A DNA stretch of 32,912 nucleotides from Bacteroidota bacterium (GTDB taxonomy: Bacteria > Bacteroidota > Ignavibacteria > UBA10030 > SZUA-254), in assembly GCA_020056225.1 (NCBI GenBank), contig JAGVIE010000053.1:1-32912 (forward strand). The letters run 5' to 3'. This document shows positions 31,749 through 32,912 of the stretch, piece by piece. The notes beneath the pieces were generated by a model. The model saw nothing but the letters and a program-made list of their open reading frames with translations, was not told the origin of the DNA and did no database searches. How positions within the stretch are numbered: position 1 is the stretch's first letter; each line of letters begins with the position of its first letter. A program made the translations under genes and the position numbers.

Positions 31749-32330
31749 TTATAATTTTTCTCTTTTATGAAGTTTTATAAAACTATAACTTAAATATGAA
31801 AACCAGACTGACCAACCGATGTGAAAAAACCTCTGTTTTAATCCAAGGTAGTCACTTAATAAGTTTGGGAAATAAGACAAAAAGCCGAGTGACATCAGTA
31901 ATAAACTTAGTATCGACATTTGATTTAACATTGCTAATTCTCTTTTCCATAGAAATAAGCCCAAGAAAGGTGAGAGGAATAAGAGTATTGAAGGCATTCC
32001 CATGATCAGATGCAATCTCAACGGTAAGGGAAATATTCCGGCTCCAGCTATTGATAGCGAATATGAAAATATTATAAGTACCGGGAATATATTCAGTTTA
32101 AAAATCTTACATGTCTTGTAAAGTCCAACAATAAATAACATGCTCAACACCGCACACACAATTAGACCGATAGAAAATAAAATCTGTGTGCTCGTTCCAA
32201 TTGCCCCTAATTCACTGACCATTCTGGCTAGATGATTGTAGTCTCCTAAGAGAAGACCACATACAACAGTTGTAATCCAGAACATTATTGGAATAATAAA
32301 TCCAAGATATAGAAAATGTTTTGTACGCAT
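31749..32330 (-). CDS. DUF998-type membrane protein (cassette-like)
   Basis: The 193-aa protein has about six membrane helices. The family hallmarks 'HLARMVSELGAIGTSTQILF', 'IFPLPLRLHLIMGMPSIL' and the Pro/His pattern fit DUF998, an integral membrane family of unknown function. Its stop lies 15 bp before the R'' box of the attC at 31627-31733, so it is the first cassette-like gene of the cluster. No attI or attC is visible upstream; a REP-like element lies at 32380-32430 instead. Confidence 0.75.
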   Translation of the reverse strand: MRTKHFLYLGFIIPIMFWITTVVCGLLLGDYNHLARMVSELGAIGTSTQILFSIGLIVCAVLSMLFIVGLYKTCKIFKLNIFPVLIIFSYSLSIAGAGIFPLPLRLHLIMGMPSILLFLSPFLGLFLWKRELAMLNQMSILSLLLMSLGFLSYFPNLLSDYLGLKQRFFHIGWSVWFSYLSYSFIKLHKREKL

Positions 32331-32379
32331 CTTTTTAATATTTACTTGACTTTGTAATCATGGTCGTAAAGCGTAACCT

Positions 32380-32430
32380 GTCACCCTGAGACTTCGGCGT
32401 GAGCTCAGTCGAACGCTTGTCGAAGCGTGA
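32380..32430. repeat. REP-like element, CTGAGC/GTCGAA family
   Basis: GACTTCGGCGTGAGCTCAGT followed by CGAAC nearly matches the reverse complement of 22508-22531. CGCTTGTCGAAGCG (32413-32426) makes a small palindrome at its right side. The same GCTTGTCGAAG core occurs inside the MITE-like element at 26704-26821. Confidence 0.55.
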
Positions 32431-32521
32431 TTTTTGAGTCAATAAGTAATGGTTCGTCATCCTCACCATGACACTTATTTTATTTTTCAGATGATTCAAG
32501 TAATTAATTTTGTTTGTTTGC

Positions 32522-32827
32522 TTATTTACTGTTCAGATCAAATTTCCATATACAATTCGTCCATGTGCTATCTGGTTCAACGTATTTCAATGTTACAGGG
32601 AAATCCGGAGAAATACACATGGATGATATTATCAACGTACCATCTTTGACATAGTTGGTGGTTGGATCCATAATTCTCTGCTTTGATCCTCCTCCGTATG
32701 TTGAATACTCAATATTCTTCAGTGTTTTGTCCAGTATAAGTATCACCAAATCCATTCCGCCATCGATAGATTGGTATAGCGCATCTTTAGTAACCGGAAA
32801 GTCTTTTGATACGGTATGATCTTCCCC
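32522..32827 (-). pseudogene. SBBP beta-propeller protein, 5' end lost
   Basis: The minus-strand frame is open from a stop at 32828 but has no start codon before the Met at 32755; it encodes about 101 residues. The sequence shows SBBP-type repeats: 'KDFPVTKDALYQSIDGG', 'MDLVILILDKTLKNIEYSTY', GGGS, then a second 'SPDFPVT'. These are blades of a secreted propeller as found in FCB bacteria. The frame is cut at the edge of an insertion sequence, so only the last one or two blades remain. The Met at 32755 would start mid-blade. Confidence 0.7.
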
Positions 32828-32828
32828 C

Positions 32829-32912
32829 TAATTTTCGGACAGAGAGAAAAGCCAGTATATTAGAGAAAAGGAGAAGTCCGAAATGGAAGCAGAACAAGTC
32901 AGAAGAAGAAGA
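32829..32912 (+). mobile_element. Left end of an insertion sequence (runs off the window)
   Basis: Directly at the break of the SBBP gene begins TAATTTTCGGACAG, a plausible terminal inverted repeat. After about 55 bp come AAAAGGAG and a start codon. The exact outer boundary (between 32823 and 32830) and the family cannot be fixed without the other end. Orientation follows the short frame at 32883. Confidence 0.55.
32883..32912 (+). CDS. Start of a probable transposase ORF (partial)
   Basis: An ATG preceded by AAAAGGAG opens MEAEQVRRRR and runs off the window. A short basic N-terminus after a strong ribosome binding site and a terminal-repeat-like sequence suits orfA of an IS3-type element. 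Ten codons are too few to be sure. Confidence 0.4.
   Translation, partial: MEAEQVRRRR

Overview
The window is about 33 kb of bacterial chromosome. It most likely comes from the FCB superphylum (Bacteroidota/Chlorobiota/Ignavibacteriota), and an Ignavibacteria-like genome is my best guess. The evidence is a short RpoD (285 aa) without region 1.1, two candidate promoters of the Bacteroidota form TTG-N20-TAnnTTTG, few strong Shine-Dalgarno sequences before core genes, a DUF5683 gene after parA-parB, 'GWNL(I/V)' repeats in a secreted phosphatase-like protein, and a broken SBBP beta-propeller gene. The phylum call is inference; no 16S gene is present.

Layout. 110-4654 (minus): recJ-yebC-ruvC-ruvA plus a SEC-C/transglutaminase-like gene, a DNA recombination and repair block. 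4684-5129 (minus): RNase P RNA. 5265-7120 (minus): coiled-coil zinc-ribbon gene and NIF3-family gene. 7182-10323: a possible 15-aa ORF, a receiver-DHp protein without an ATPase domain, and a divergent membrane GAF-GAF protein with a degenerate GGDEF domain. 10363-12217 (plus): a small CxxC/CxC protein, two tandem EutN/CcmL microcompartment vertex proteins and the primary sigma factor. 12276-18398 (plus): NlpC/P60 lipoprotein, def-fmt, a rhodanese/MauE-like pair, parA-parB-ridA and a DUF5683 protein. 18432-24214 (minus): small accessory genes (PAS, membrane proteins, OmdA-type, GNAT, Ig-like lipoprotein). 24332-30208 (minus): ABC-F ATPase, pirin, methyltransferase, secreted phosphatase-like protein and VOC protein, with a repeat-rich gap at 26300-26861.

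30249-32330 (minus) differs from the rest. Three successive small genes are each followed, 13-15 bp after the stop codon, by an RYYYAAC-like core. One intergenic spacer (31627-31733) has the full architecture of an integron attC site: R'' ATCTAAC, L'' GCCTCAA, L' CTTAGGC, R' GTTAGGC. I read this as a small cluster of gene cassettes without an integrase in view (SALIN-like). The right edge enters an insertion sequence that truncates an SBBP propeller gene.

Short palindromes with CCCG(T/C)...(A/G)CGGG arms recur. They form two stems inside the RNase P RNA, a terminator, a spacer next to a broken second copy of the pirin gene, and the body and edge of a degenerate attC. A second repeat family carries the CTGAGC...GTCGAA core. 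The points most worth follow-up are the cassette cluster, the orphan EutN pair beside rpoD, and the palindromes in rnpB.
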